From NCBI GenBank assembly GCA_029851415.1, contig CM056742.1:75072748-75136747 (forward strand): a DNA stretch of 64,000 bases, in the 5' to 3' direction. The DNA comes from Eretmocerus hayati (taxonomy: Eukaryota; Arthropoda; Insecta; Hymenoptera; Aphelinidae). Below, in pieces: positions 39,858-51,345 of the stretch. The notes beneath the pieces are model-generated. The model was not told the origin of the DNA and ran no database searches. It saw only the letters and a list, made by a program, of their open reading frames with translations. Position numbers and translations under genes: made by a program. Positions within the stretch are counted from its first letter, which is position 1. Every line of letters starts with the position of its first letter.

Positions 39858-42800
39858 CTATGCAGCGCCCCTTGCTTGGCGCTGCAATATCCGTTCTCGC
39901 TCTTCTTTTCGGGTGATCGCCGTCTTGATATAGGCGGCGGTCTCATCCCATGTCTTTTTGCTGCGGAGCATGAACGGCACTAGATTCTCAGGGGTGATCT
40001 GAGATCCAAGCCAGTTCGCGAGCTCCGCTCTCTCCACAGCTGTGTTCATGCACTGAAAGAGTGCATGCTTCACGTCGTCCCAGTCTGCCGCACACATCTG
40101 ACAGACCGGGGTCTCCCTCTTCTGGAACCGCTCCAGGTACTCTCCAAAGCAGCCATGCCCACTAAACGCTTGCATCAGCCAGTAATCCAGCTCTCCTTGA
40201 GCTCGATCGATCCACCTGGCTATGTTGGGGATCAACCTTCGCGTCCACTTCCCTTTCGTTGAGCTCTCCCACTCTTTTTGCCACTCTTCAACGGTCTCCC
40301 CCCTCTCGACGTCTCGTATGAGGGCCTTGCGAGTGGGGTTGAGCACGACTCCATCGCTCTTGAGGGTTTCTTGGCGTTTCCATACCCGCACTCTCTCGGC
40401 TACAAGCAGTCGAATGGGTGGTGTACCCGCAAGCACACAGGCTGCATGGTCAGACACCGTGCAAAAAGCACTGATCGTCCGTAGCGCGAAACGCCGCTGG
40501 ACTGGACCTAGCTTTGCATCGATTACGGACCCTCTAGCTACCTGCCCCCAAATTGGTGCACCGTACAGCATGATGGAATAGCTCACGGTGCTGAGTAAGG
40601 CTCTTCTGTTTGGCTTGGGGCCACCAAGGTTTGGCATGAGCCGCTGGAGGGCGCCACCGACCCTGTCTGCCTTCAGCGCTGCTTCTCTGGCTTGTGCCTT
40701 GTAGCTCCATCGGTCATCAAACCAAACCCCAAGGTACTTAAGTTCCCTCTTGAGTGGAATCTCGTACCCGTTGATGGAGAACACGGGAGTTTCGAAACTC
40801 CTCCTCTTGGTGACTAGCAGCGCTTCGCACTTGTGCTCGGCAAGCTCCAGCCCGTTCTCAGGGAACCATTGACCAATGCGGTAGAGAGCTTCATTGGCCA
40901 CACACTCCACTTACCAAGCGGTTTCGGCGACCACGACTAATGCCGCATGGTCCGCGAAGCCAATGAGTTCTGCCCCATCTGGGAGACTCATGTTCAGGAA
41001 CTCGTCGTATTGCGTGTTCCATTCGAACGGTCCTGACACGGATCCTTGAGCTATCCCTGCAGATAATTCCAGCTCAACCCTTCCCTCATCGGTGTCACAT
41101 ACGAGGACTCTGTCACGCAGTCCATCGCTGATGACTGCGAGCAGGTAAGGGGGGACTCTTCCATCTAGGGACCTATAGATCCGTTCCCAGCTTGCTGTGT
41201 TGAAGGCGTTCTTCACATCCAAGCATATTATGGCACAAAACCCTCCTCCTGGTTGGGGAGCCATTGTATGCGCTCTGTGAACTCTGTCTTGTACGCTTTC
41301 TATTGCGTGCATTGTACTGCACCCCTTGCGGAAGCCAAACTGCATCGAGGACATCCCTCCGCTACGCTCATACTCTTTCTCCGCCCGGTTTAGGATCATG
41401 CGGTCATACATCTTCCCGATGTTGTCCAGCATATTGAGTGGCCGATTCGATGATGGCTCCGCTGGTTCTCCACCCTTCCCGTTGGGGATGAGGACTAGCT
41501 TCTGCCGTTTCCACACTTTCGGGAACACTCCCGCAAGGAGACACTTATTGAACAGCTTCAATAGTAGGGTAGGCTGCTCTCGAGCCACTATTTTCAGGGC
41601 TTCATTAGGGATACCATCCAACCCCGGGGCCTTACCATTCGCCAGTCTTGTAGCGGCTCGTCTTAGCTCTCCTTCGGTGAAGAGGGGGATTGGGTCGTAG
41701 ATGAACCCAGGGAATGTGAGTCTGGGCTCCCCTCTCGGGTAGAGTGCCCTGGCAATCCGTAGAACTGACTCTTTGTCAGTTGGCGCTGTTGGTCCGTCTC
41801 TCAATCGCAGTCTGCTCATGACCACCCGGTACGGTGTGCCCCACGGATCTTGATCGACCATGTTGCATAGCTCCGACCAGCATTTTTGTTTGCTGCGACG
41901 GATGGCATCCCGAAGAAGCTTCTTCGCCTCTTTGTAGGCCGCTTCGTCTGCTGCCGCTGATGGACGTCCACGTTTGCGCGCTCACTTCGCTCGCCTCCTC
42001 TGAGCGTTTGCGCTGCGGCGAAGATCCCTGATCTCATCGTTCCACCAGTATACTTGCCTCTTCTGGAACCGGGGTTGCTTCCTCCTCGGCATGGAGGCGT
42101 CGCAGGCTCGGGTGATGGACCGAATGACGCTCGATACCGTCTCCTCCGGCGAGAGCTCTTCTCCGGGGTCCTCTGCTCTCAGGATTGCTTCTCTGAAGCT
42201 TTCCTCGTCCAGTTTGCGGACTTGCCATCCCTCGATCTGCCGTGCTATGCCTGCATCTCGGCCATGGTCTATCTTGAAGAAGATATGGCAGTGGTCGCTG
42301 AGCGTTTCCGAGTCAAGGACCTGCCACTTCGTGACTCGTCTCATGAGAGGCGCGCTAACAAACGTTAAGTCGAGCACTGAGGATGATGCCCCTCTGTGCC
42401 ATGTCGCCTTTCCTACCTCGTTGAGGCAAACCAGGTCCAATTGGGCCATGGTTGTTTCCAGCGCGTTGCCTCTTTCATCCTCTGGCCCTCCACTCCAGGC
42501 TGGAGCTTTGGAGTTAAAATCTCCCGCTACTATGGCGAGGCCTCTCCACTGTCTCAGACTATCCTCGAGTTCCCGCAGTTCCCGAAGGAAGACATTCATC
42601 GGTGCGTTCGGTGAGTAATAACAGCTATACACCGCAATATCGCCGATGACTCTTCGGGCGAAGCCCGTCCCTTCGGTCGGTCTTTTTGTCTCTGTAAGGC
42701 TCACGTTCCAGACTTGGATGGCCGATCCCCTCCCAAGGTCTTCCGTGGTTCGTGGTCGCTCTTCTCGGAGATACTGCTCGGAGATGATGAGGACGTCTGC

Positions 42801-42881
42801 TCCCAGTCTTGAGGCCACTGCTTCGAGTAGACTGTGAGCATCGTTGCTCCTGCAGAGATTCGCTTGCAGGAAACTAGCCAT
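39858..42881 (-). pseudogene. R1-type ORF2: APE endonuclease, RT, C-terminal zinc motif (two nonsense codons)
   Basis: About 1,007 codons in one frame, ATG at 42881 within ATGGCTAG. Endonuclease: FLQANLCRS, IISEQY, GDFNSKAPAWSG, SSVLDLTF and LSDHCHI, all intact. RT: GLDGIPNEAL, QFGFRKGCSTMHA, IICLDVKNAFNTA, GIAQGSVSGP, but the catalytic box reads GFADHAAL, with His for the second Asp. C-terminal CQMCAADWDDVKHALFQC is the usual R1 zinc motif. Two in-frame stops, TGA at 41984-41982 and TAA at 40913-40911, could each stem from one C-to-T change in the coding strand. Otherwise no frameshift. Target-primed insertion of element RNA is the family role; this copy cannot make full ORF2 protein. Confidence 0.88.
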
Positions 42882-44412
42882 CTTTGCGCTTTTTCCGGCC
42901 CTTCCATGCTGCTCGCGCCTGCTGGTAGGCCTTGCAGCACTGCATGCCCGACCTGTGTTTGTTTCCCTCTTTGAGGGCCTCGCAGCTCAGGCATTTCTGC
43001 TCTCCGGTAACACATACCGCTGCTATGTGGCCTTCTTCCCCACAGTTGAAGCAGCGTTTTGCCCGCCTCACTTGTGGCTTGTCGCACTTTGCGGACAAAT
43101 GCCCGTATTGCAGGCAGTTGTAACATCTCGGGATTCCGCCCTTTTCCCGGACCCGCGCGTTAACGAAGTCTACCCGGACTTTCCCTTTTGCCAGCACTTC
43201 TTTAGCGAGCCGCTCTGGCAGTGTGATCACCGCAATCTGAGTACCCCTGTATCCTGGGCGGATGGTCCGGGTCGTGATGCTGCCTGCATGCTCTGCTCCG
43301 AGTTCCTTCACGAAGGCTTCCTTAACTTCCGGGAGTGTGCTCACGTCGTCGAGGTCAAGCACTTCCAGCGTGATCGTTGGGGAAAGCCGTCGTATCTCTC
43401 CGGCGTCTTGGATCGCCCCCTTAAGGGCATCCTCAACGACCTCTGCCTTCACCCCCTTCTCGAGCTCGATGAGTAGATGACCCTCTTTCGTCTTCCGGAG
43501 TTTGGAGACTTTTGAAGCCACTTGCCTCGTTTCGTCTCCTTGCTTGACTCTCTTGATCATGTCCGCGTAGGACAAACCATCTTCCTTTACTTCTATGAGG
43601 AGTGCGTCGGGTCTAGCCCTTCTCCTATTTCCCTTGTTCTTCCTCTTCTTTTTCTTCTTTTCGGCTCTCCCCTGATCCTTGGGACGCCTCTCGTTTCCCC
43701 TACGTCCCCTGTTCCGTCCCGCAAGTTGCCAGCCGGAACCAGCGTCCGAGAGCTGACCGTTATCGGACCAGGTTGTCATTGGTGTCCCTGGCGTGGATGG
43801 GGGTGTCCTGAACAGTCCAGCCCCTTGTCCTGCAAAATTGAGCTGCTCCGGTTTGAGGGCTGCTCTCTTTGCTCTTTTGATATCGGCTTCCTGGTCCCTA
43901 TTGATGGGGCTTGTGCGGCCTCTCTTCGTTTGGCTCCCCCATCCCGCTCTTTGTGGAGGTGGGGCCAGCGAGGATGTTGATCCAGCGGAGTCCTCGGCCA
44001 TTATCTCTAGGCTGGAGCTGATTGCCTCTCTCATTTCTGTAGCTCTTGTACTAGCAGCTTCTAGCCCTTCACGTAGGCTGCTGGCCTTCTGTACAAGCCT
44101 CTTGGTCGACTTCTTTGCTGTCGCGTGCTCGTTGACTTCCTTGGTTATGTCATCGAGTACCTTGAGGATTCTCTTCAGGAGTTCTTCCTCTCTCGTGTGA
44201 GCCTCTTTAAACTTACCCCAGCTCGTTTTGAGGTCAGCGGAATTAGTTCTGCGTGACCTCTGTTGACTGGCGCCAGGCGTCTTTCCTTCGCCAGTCTCCA
44301 TCTCTTCTGCATCAACTCTCTCCTTGTTTGATGTTGATGGTTGTGTTTGGGTGGGACACCCAGTTGGCAGATTCGCTCTGAAAATTTCCAAATTCGTTGT
44401 TGTTTCTGCCAT
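42874..44412 (-). CDS. R1-type ORF1 (Gag-like RNA-binding protein)
   Basis: 512 aa, ATG at 44412. A polar N-terminus precedes a predicted coiled coil at about residues 60-150 (KFKEAHTREEELLKRIL, TKRLVQKASSLREGLEAA). A Lys/Arg-rich block (KKKKKRKNKGNRRRAR) lies near 260. The RRM/esterase-free core typical of R1 ORF1 follows, then three C-terminal zinc knuckles at about 430-495: CYNCLQYGHLSAKC, CFNCGEEGHIAAVC and a variant starting CLSC. It binds element RNA and forms the RNP. The stop TAG overlaps the ORF2 start by 8 nt, suggesting translation by termination-reinitiation. Intact, unlike ORF2. Confidence 0.88.
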   Translation of the reverse strand: MAETTTNLEIFRANLPTGCPTQTQPSTSNKERVDAEEMETGEGKTPGASQQRSRRTNSADLKTSWGKFKEAHTREEELLKRILKVLDDITKEVNEHATAKKSTKRLVQKASSLREGLEAASTRATEMREAISSSLEIMAEDSAGSTSSLAPPPQRAGWGSQTKRGRTSPINRDQEADIKRAKRAALKPEQLNFAGQGAGLFRTPPSTPGTPMTTWSDNGQLSDAGSGWQLAGRNRGRRGNERRPKDQGRAEKKKKKRKNKGNRRRARPDALLIEVKEDGLSYADMIKRVKQGDETRQVASKVSKLRKTKEGHLLIELEKGVKAEVVEDALKGAIQDAGEIRRLSPTITLEVLDLDDVSTLPEVKEAFVKELGAEHAGSITTRTIRPGYRGTQIAVITLPERLAKEVLAKGKVRVDFVNARVREKGGIPRCYNCLQYGHLSAKCDKPQVRRAKRCFNCGEEGHIAAVCVTGEQKCLSCEALKEGNKHRSGMQCCKAYQQARAAWKGRKKRKDG

Positions 44413-45360
44413 TTTTTCCCCTTCTCTCCTATCCCCCTCGGATTACTGTGTCTTTGTTTGTGTTAGTGGTCCCACCTACCCCCGCCCACCAGTCCGAGTA
44501 CCCCGTTCTTGGATCCTCCCACTTGCCGATCGCGCCTACAGTCCGGTGGCCTCAGAAGACGTTCCAACCCCCGCACCCTGCAGCATGGTCCCGTCCGGTC
44601 ACCAACCGGCACTACCACAGGAGCGGGATTTGGGGTATCCCCCCTACCGTTGTGCGGGACTGCCTCCCCTCGTGGTTAGCGTGGGGTTCGGGTCCCCCTA
44701 CTACCGGCGGCCCAGGAGCGATCACTGGTTTTAACGCGGTACCCTCCAGAGTGGGCACGGACACAGCAGTGGAAGGATCCCCTCCCGGGGACTGTTGCAC
44801 TAGTGGCGTGAGTGACGCGCTGTGCGTGTGGTGTCAGTGTAATGTCAGTCTCGCCCGCGTTTCCACTGGAGTCTCGACCAATCGCCATGCCAACTGGTAT
44901 CGTGGTAGCACTCCCTAGTTCGGCCGATCCCTATCCCCAAGAGGGTTTTTGTGGATCCTTGGGGAAGATCGTGTTACCACTCAGCGAGAGAATGCCCGAC
45001 TTGATTCGGGCCCTCGCGTCACTCTTGTGATCCGATGCATATACGATAGAGATACCCTGTATCGACAAGGTCACCGCGTTGCTTCTCACCAACTTTCAGT
45101 GTGCCCCTCGAAGCCAGCATGGCCGTCGTCGGTCGGCTCAGAATGTCCACGCGGGTTCACTTATTGTGCCAGTGTGATGTTGTATTGTGTATCTGCGGCC
45201 CCTTGTCTGCGCTCGCTTATTTTGCATACTCTGCATATTCACGAGTAACCAGAGATACTGAGGATCAAATCAATCCCCAGTTACTCTGGCCGTGCCACTA
45301 TCCGCACCCTGTGGACGCACCCAGTAGCATGGAGAATGCTCTACCTCAACACGGTTCCTG
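44413..45360 (-). other. 5' UTR of R1 copy A
   Basis: GC-richer non-coding stretch between the (GATA)n tract and the ORF1 ATG. Open frames here are short and lack motifs. It likely carries an internal promoter, as in other R1 elements. Confidence 0.6.
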
Positions 45361-45362
45361 GG

Positions 45363-45413
<51 letters not shown>

Positions 45414-45415
45414 CT
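45361..45415. repeat. (ATCT)n microsatellite between the two R1-clade copies
   Basis: About twelve ATCT units (45364-45412). It abuts the 5' end of copy A on the left and the 3' end of copy B on the right. Confidence 0.95.
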
Positions 45416-47700
45416 CTATTCAGGTAGTTGTAGAGCGGATATGCTGCGACGTACGGAGGAGAGGCACCGGTCAGCCGAACACGGCTGGCCAGCTGCTCCC
45501 CAACAGTCTTGGGCTGGAATCCGCATCGATACGGCCAATCCAAACCGGGTAAACCTTGTCTTGCTCCTCCGTTGGCGCCGGCTATTGGACGAGGTAGGGA
45601 TCCACCAACTTACCAATCCGGCCCCGGAAACGCGTGAGCATTTCTTCAGGACCGGTGGCGTCTCGCACTCAGGCTCGAACTTCTCTCTCCTCACAGCTCG
45701 CAGGTATTGTTTCTCTTTCAACAATCTTCTTCCTACTTGCCAGTCGTCTTTCTTCCCTCTCCTCCCTTCTTCCTTCCCTCTCCAGTCCACAATATTCCTC
45801 CTGGAACCATTCGACCTGTTCTGTTTGAATCGGCAGGTTCGATGTAATTCGCCTGCCTCGAAGCGCCTCACTTCCCTCTGTCTCTCTCCTCCTTACAGGT
45901 CATCACCAACTTGATGTATCCAGTGACTTTATCCCATGTCTCCTGGTTAGGGAGCAAGTACGGGACGAGATTCTCAGGTGTTAGTTGAGCACCTAGCCAT
46001 TTATCCAACCCGGCGCGCTCTCTTCGGATGTCGTTGCACGTGAACAGGGCATGTTCGGCGTCGTCTCAGTTCTCCGCGCATGACTGAAATGCTGGGGATG
46101 TCCTCTTCTAGAACCGGGTCAGGTAGGCACCGAAGCAACCGTGTTCACTCAGTGCCTGAGTCGTCCAGTAGCTCATCCCTCCGTGGGCACGTCCCGCCCA
46201 CTTGGCTACGTCACGGATCAACCGGTGCGTCCATCTGCCATTTGCAAATGACAATTCCCACTCAGTTCGCCACTGTCCGAGGGTGGTCTCCTTCTCGTTC
46301 TCGCGGATGATCTCCTTCGTCGTTGGGGTGAGCACTCGTTCGGCTCCGATCACTTTTTGCCGGTCCCAGATTCTCACTTGCTCCGCGACGAGCAAGTGGA
46401 AGGGTGGCATCCTCGCCAACACGCAAGCTGCATCTCCTGACACGCTGCGGTAGGCACGAATGCTCCTCAGAGCCGTTCTCCGGTGGACATGCCTCATCCT
46501 CTTCTCGATGACGGCCTTCTCTACTCTCTTCCTCCACACGGATGCACCGTAGATCATGATTGCAGCGCTCACGGTGTTGAGTAGTTTGCGTCTCTCCTGT
46601 TTCGGTCCTCCGATGTTTGGCATCGGATGTGCTCCTTGAACGACCACTTGTCGTCGAACCATACACCCAGGTTTTCCAGCTCTGTCTCGCGTGGTATCTC
46701 TTGCCCGTTGATGTAAAAGTGGGGCAAGTCGAACTTTCTCCGCCTCGTGATCACTGTGGCTTCGCTTTTCGGAACAGCCAGCTCTAGGAGCGTGCTAATA
46801 ATCCACTCGTGGACTTGGGCCAGCGCCTCGTTCGCGCGTCTACCCGAGAGTTCTTCGTTGTCGGCCCAAACTATGAGTCCCACGTGGTCCGCAAAAGCCA
46901 CTTTTATTACACCTTCTGGCAGTTCGATAGACAGTAGACTGTCGTACTGGGTGTTCCAGTTGAACGACCCGGAAACTGATACTAGTCCGATTTCGGCGGA
47001 CAGCTCTCGAACCTCTTGTCCCTCGTCGGTGTCGTATACGAGGGTCCTATCCCGTAGGTAGTCGCTCGTGGCTGCTAACAGGTAGGGTGGCACTTTACCT
47101 GCCTGGGATGCGTAAACTCGCTCTCAACTCGCTCAGTTGAATGCGTTCTTCATGTCTAACGTGATGATCGCGCAGAAACCTTCTCTCCCTTGGTATGGTC
47201 TCCCGATCAACGTTTGGACCCGCTCCTGGACTGTCTCAATTGCGTGAACAGTACTGCGACCTCCCCGAATCCCAAACTGCATCGGTGACAGCCCAACACT
47301 CTCTTCGTAGGCTTTCTCCGCCCTGTTGAGCACCATTCTCTCGTACATTTTCCCGATGTTGCCGAGCATGCTGAGAGAGGTTGACCTCCTTGACCTTCAG
47401 GTATCAGGACGAGCTTTTGGCGTTTCCACTTGTCCGGGAAAGCTCCCGCGCTCAGGCAGGCGTTGAAGAGATCGAGGAGTATATCTGGCTTGTATTTGAA
47501 GACCAGTTCCATAACCTCGTTTGGAATGCCGTCCAGGCCAGGGGTCTTGCCGTTCGGCATCCTCTTCGCCGCTATAAGTAGCTCTCGCGTAGTGAAGAGC
47601 GGGATGGGGTCTCCGCTCTCCGGGGGGAAGGTCACTCTGGGTTCTCGTGCTGGAAGACGTCTTCCACGATGCTGCGCAAACGTGGATTCGGGAATTTTCA
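45416..47700 (-). mobile_element. R1-clade non-LTR retrotransposon, 5'-truncated (copy B)
   Basis: Head-to-tail with copy A but clearly diverged from it. It lacks ORF1 and the endonuclease. Its 3' UTR (45880-45416) runs into the (GATA)n tract without a clear poly(A). Confidence 0.8.
45880..47700 (-). pseudogene. R1-type ORF2 remnant (RT and C-terminus)
   Basis: Pieces in different frames cover GLDGIPNEVMELV (47540), QFGIRGGRSTVHAIE (47280), ITLDMKNAFN (47140), VAFADHVGLIV (46900), GNIGKMYERM, and a C-terminal zinc-motif region with damaged cysteines near 46060. Frameshifts occur near 47370, 47130, 46650 and 46110. As in copy A the RT box reads FADH. Not functional. Confidence 0.8.
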
Positions 47701-49934
47701 CATAAATTTTCAAACGATGTTAGAAGGAATTTTGGCGCGTCGATGGGCTGAGGGAAATACTCGATTTTTTTAGTCCCACTTATACCGTATTTATCCGAAT
47801 ATGAGCCACGATTTTTTTTACCTATTGCAAGATTCAAAAAATCGGAGTGAGGATTATACGTGGGTCCGGCGTATACTCGGGGCCACTGACCATTCATCAT
47901 GAACGTGAACACCAAAACGCAACAAACTATTTGACTACCCATAGCAAGAATATTGTGCACTGATTTGATCAATTTGTTCATGGAGGGTATAAATGTATTA
48001 GAACCATTCAATAATTCAGAACTCTATCGTGAGAGTCAACATCGATGATAACAATCAGAATGGACGAACGTGATTCCTCAATTGATAGGTTCTAACTTTC
48101 AACAACTAACTTTGAAATAAACTTATATCATAAATTTTTGGATTCGTTCTGGAATGGGTTCTTGACAAACAGTTCCAACTAACAGTTATGTCGATTCTTA
48201 ATATTACTCGAGAGGAGAGCGGAGTCGGAAGGAGTCAGTTGTCTTCAGGAGGCTGGAGTGGATACTACAAAGGTCTTGAATACGTAAAAGAAGCTGGCCC
48301 TGTTGCAGCTATATATGAGGGTAACGCCACTTCCCAAGTGCGGGATCGATTCCAACCATTGGCTCGCCGCTTCTTGGACAGACGCTTTGTCACATTTTCC
48401 TCAGATGTTCGGGCAGAGACAATAGCGCGGATTCGAAAGCTCCGGAGGAAGACTTTCACAGAATGATCGGCGGGCCAACGTTCAAACGCGCATTCAAAGC
48501 CAGCTCGCACAAATTTTGAGATCATGATTCAGGAACTGTGTCCCACGCGACAATAAGTCACGCTACTGACGGAATCGGCTTCGCTCTTCTCTACAGAAAT
48601 CCGCATGCCTGCATGATGCTGTCACATCGCATATCGATTATTGCAATTCATGTAAAATGTATCTAGGATAATGTGAATGGTATTCATACGTTCATACGTG
48701 GAAACAGCGTGTTTCTGCGTACAGACGTATAAAACTGCATACGCGTCTCGTGCGGAAACATTTTTCCTCCGGGAAAACCAAGTTGAATGGTGCCATCGCC
48801 CACGTCCAGCTCGGTTTCCTGAAGGAAAGAATGTTTCCAGCACTCGACGCATAATGTACTATTATGGTATGATGATTTTGTGGATCGGGTGGCTCGTAAA
48901 CGCGGGACGCCACACGTCGGGTTTTCTGAGGTGAACGCACTGGCACAGCTCGGGCAGCACCCGAGGATCCGAGTTTGTTCGCAATCTTCCTTCTCCGACG
49001 TGACGCCCTGGCTGTAACGATGCGCTCTTCTTCCCGTGTATAATCAAGACGATGATACTTGGGTCGTTTTTCATGACTGAAGACCATGGATTGGCCATGA
49101 TGTTCTTCGATGAGCTGGAAGAGTTCCATGATGAAGTTGATGATGGTATGGTCTTCACTTGATCGGAGACCAAGTTTGATATCCTGAAAAGTCACCCTGG
49201 ATTGGAAACTGGATAGTCCTTGACAATCAATCGTAGAAAATTCAGAAACATGATTTCATACTCTTCTTGTGCAACCGTAGATCCCCTTTTCCTAGAGTAT
49301 TCATCCAAAAAAGCTCTCTGTCTCACCAATTAACGGGTGACTCCCCTATCTTCGAGTCTGAACTGATAATTCTATGAACTTTTCTACAGGGATCGGTGAC
49401 TCCAGTGAACAGTCATCAACGCATCGAAATCGGCAGACCCTGGTGATCAAAGGTATGGACTATGAACTTAACCCTCCATCGCATACATGCCAGAACCTTG
49501 GTACATCCAAAATATCATTTGCGTCCAAAACGCTGGAACTTTCTTACCGTGACTCGGGACTTGGATGTTGATTCATAGATTAACGTATTCTCGCAGATGT
49601 GGCCTTTCCAGAATCTTTGAATCTGTTATTATTCCAACAATAAGTATCTGAAAAATCCATCATCGATGAAGGTGGAATCGTCCCTCCTATGGATTTTCAA
49701 TATGTAATTCAAGATCTTTATTCCTTACAATCGAATCATGTCAAGAGTGAATTTTGCGATCTTCGACTCGACATTTTTGAAAATTGTGAAAATAGTCATA
49801 GGTATGCACTCCATTACTGACTTCATGTAGAGTATTCCAGGGAAATTCCGGGATTTCCCGCCCTTCGAAAGACAATTATATTAGTTGCTAGATAATTGAG
49901 CTTTGAGATGATACTTTTGTCATGTCACTTACTT
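47701..49934. other. No recognisable gene
   Basis: Positions 47790-47885 (ACCGTATTTATCCGAATATG ... GCGTATACTCGGG) resemble an end of a pogo/CENPB-type or similar MITE, without a visible partner. Open frames such as 48188-48466 (+, 92 codons) and 48692-49195 (-, 167 codons) have no motif I recognise; the latter contains a short Arg-rich run and could be a host exon, but I cannot support it. Confidence 0.4.
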
Positions 49935-51345
49935 CACCGACTTCCGGGGATTAGATAGCATCAACAGGATGTGCCAACACGGGTGGCCTGAAGCGAGCGG
50001 GAGTTGAGCAGAACTGACGCTAAAAACGGATCGTGGCATCTGGTTCTTTTCATTCTTCTGAAGAAAAAAGTTCCTCATGCACAGAATCGGATTCGCTTCC
50101 TACAACGGTCTACAGAGAAATTTTCATTTTGAACAAACGTATTTGTTTGATTGCATGTATTCTGATCAGCATGGCTAATGACTCAACGGACAAAGATAGC
50201 GTAATTTCCTATCCAACGTCACCGAATGGGTCAGAACGGAACAAATATGCATTTTGATAGGAAATCTCCCGTAGAATCGGCTGGTTGAACCCAAATTTCA
50301 CAATCTGGCTTCGTCTTTGAAACGTGGGCGAAAAAGCTCAAGATTTATTACGAGAGCTCAATCTGACAGCAACGCTTGAGCTCATGATTGTATTGGACAA
50401 AAGAGGATGGAGGTCCGAATAAGGCTCTATTGCATAGTTTTTCTATGTATTTTCCCACGTAGATTCCAAGTTTTAGCTCGGTTCCATCCTTGATCTTCAT
50501 GTTCTCATTTGAATTACGAAGAACATTCTCTATTTTACAGAAATCTTTATAACTTTGCAAATAAATACTCGCAAAGCCGATTCGGAGGACGTTCCAAATG
50601 CGTTATCCGATCATGGTAACATCGACATCTTCAATAAAAAAAAAAAAAAAAAAAAAACATCGACATCATGTCCAACGGGTCAATACAGTTGTTGAATGAG
50701 TGTTCTACAAAGGTTCTTGGGTAATAGTAGGGAACGGCACTTGATCGAATTGGGGAATTGTGATAAGTTTCTGTGATTCAAATGGGAATCTGAGGACTTA
50801 GGATAAAACCGAGCTCAAACTTGAATTCTACGTGGGAAAAGACATCAAAACACTATGCAATAGAGGTTATTTCGACCTCCATTCCTTTTCGCCCAATACA
50901 ATCATAAGCTCAAACGTTGCTGTTAGATTGAGCTCATCTAATGAATCTTGGGCTATTTCGCACACATTTCCAAAAGGGAGCCAAATTTTCGAAAATGGGT
51001 TCAACCAGCCGATTTCACGGAGAATTACCTATCAAAATGCATATTCGTTCCCCTCTAACCCGTTCTGTGACGTTGGATGAACAATCATGCTATCGGTGGC
51101 CCTCGAGTGATTAGCTATACTAATCAGAATACATGGATCCAAACGGAGTCGTTTGTTCGAAATGAAAATTCCTCTGTAGACCGTTGTAGAAAGCGAATCC
51201 GATTTTGTGTATAAGGAACTTTTCTCTTCAGAAGAACGAGAACAACAAGATGCCGTGAGCCGTTTTTGGCGTCAATTTTGTTCAACTTCTGCTCGCTTCA
51301 GGCCACCCGTGCCAAGAGTCTACCACGTCGGTAAAAGTGTAACTT
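49935..51345. repeat. Long imperfect inverted repeat (foldback)
   Basis: The left arm (about 49935-50560) is mirrored in the right arm (about 50800-51345): GGTGGCCTGAAGCGAGC near 49980 faces GCTCGCTTCAGGCCACC near 51290, and CCTATCAAAATGCAT near 51030 faces ATGCATTTTGATAGG near 50250. The arms differ by many substitutions and small indels. The spacer holds an A-run (50637-50657). No ORF with a motif; a non-autonomous foldback element is likely. Confidence 0.75.

Larger units (their letters stand above)
39489..45360 (-). mobile_element. R1-clade non-LTR retrotransposon, full length (copy A)
   Basis: Read on the - strand: 5' UTR (45360-44413), ORF1, ORF2 overlapping by 8 nt (ATGGCTAG), 3' UTR (39857-39512) and an A-rich tail (39511-39489). 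Both ends touch GATA/TATC tracts. ORF1 is intact; ORF2 has two nonsense codons. Confidence 0.88.

Noticed and set aside
43522..45248. Several long + strand frames opposite R1 ORF1 and its 5' UTR
   Set aside because: Antisense shadows of a GC-rich coding region and UTR; translations rich in Pro/Ser/Leu without domains.
45416..45871. 151-codon - strand frame after R1 copy B
   Set aside because: Lies in the 3' UTR of copy B with biased Arg/Lys content, no R1 motif beyond the ORF2 end near 45880.
48692..49195. 167-codon - strand frame
   Set aside because: Mixed composition, no motif, overlapped by another frame of similar length; not enough to call a gene.
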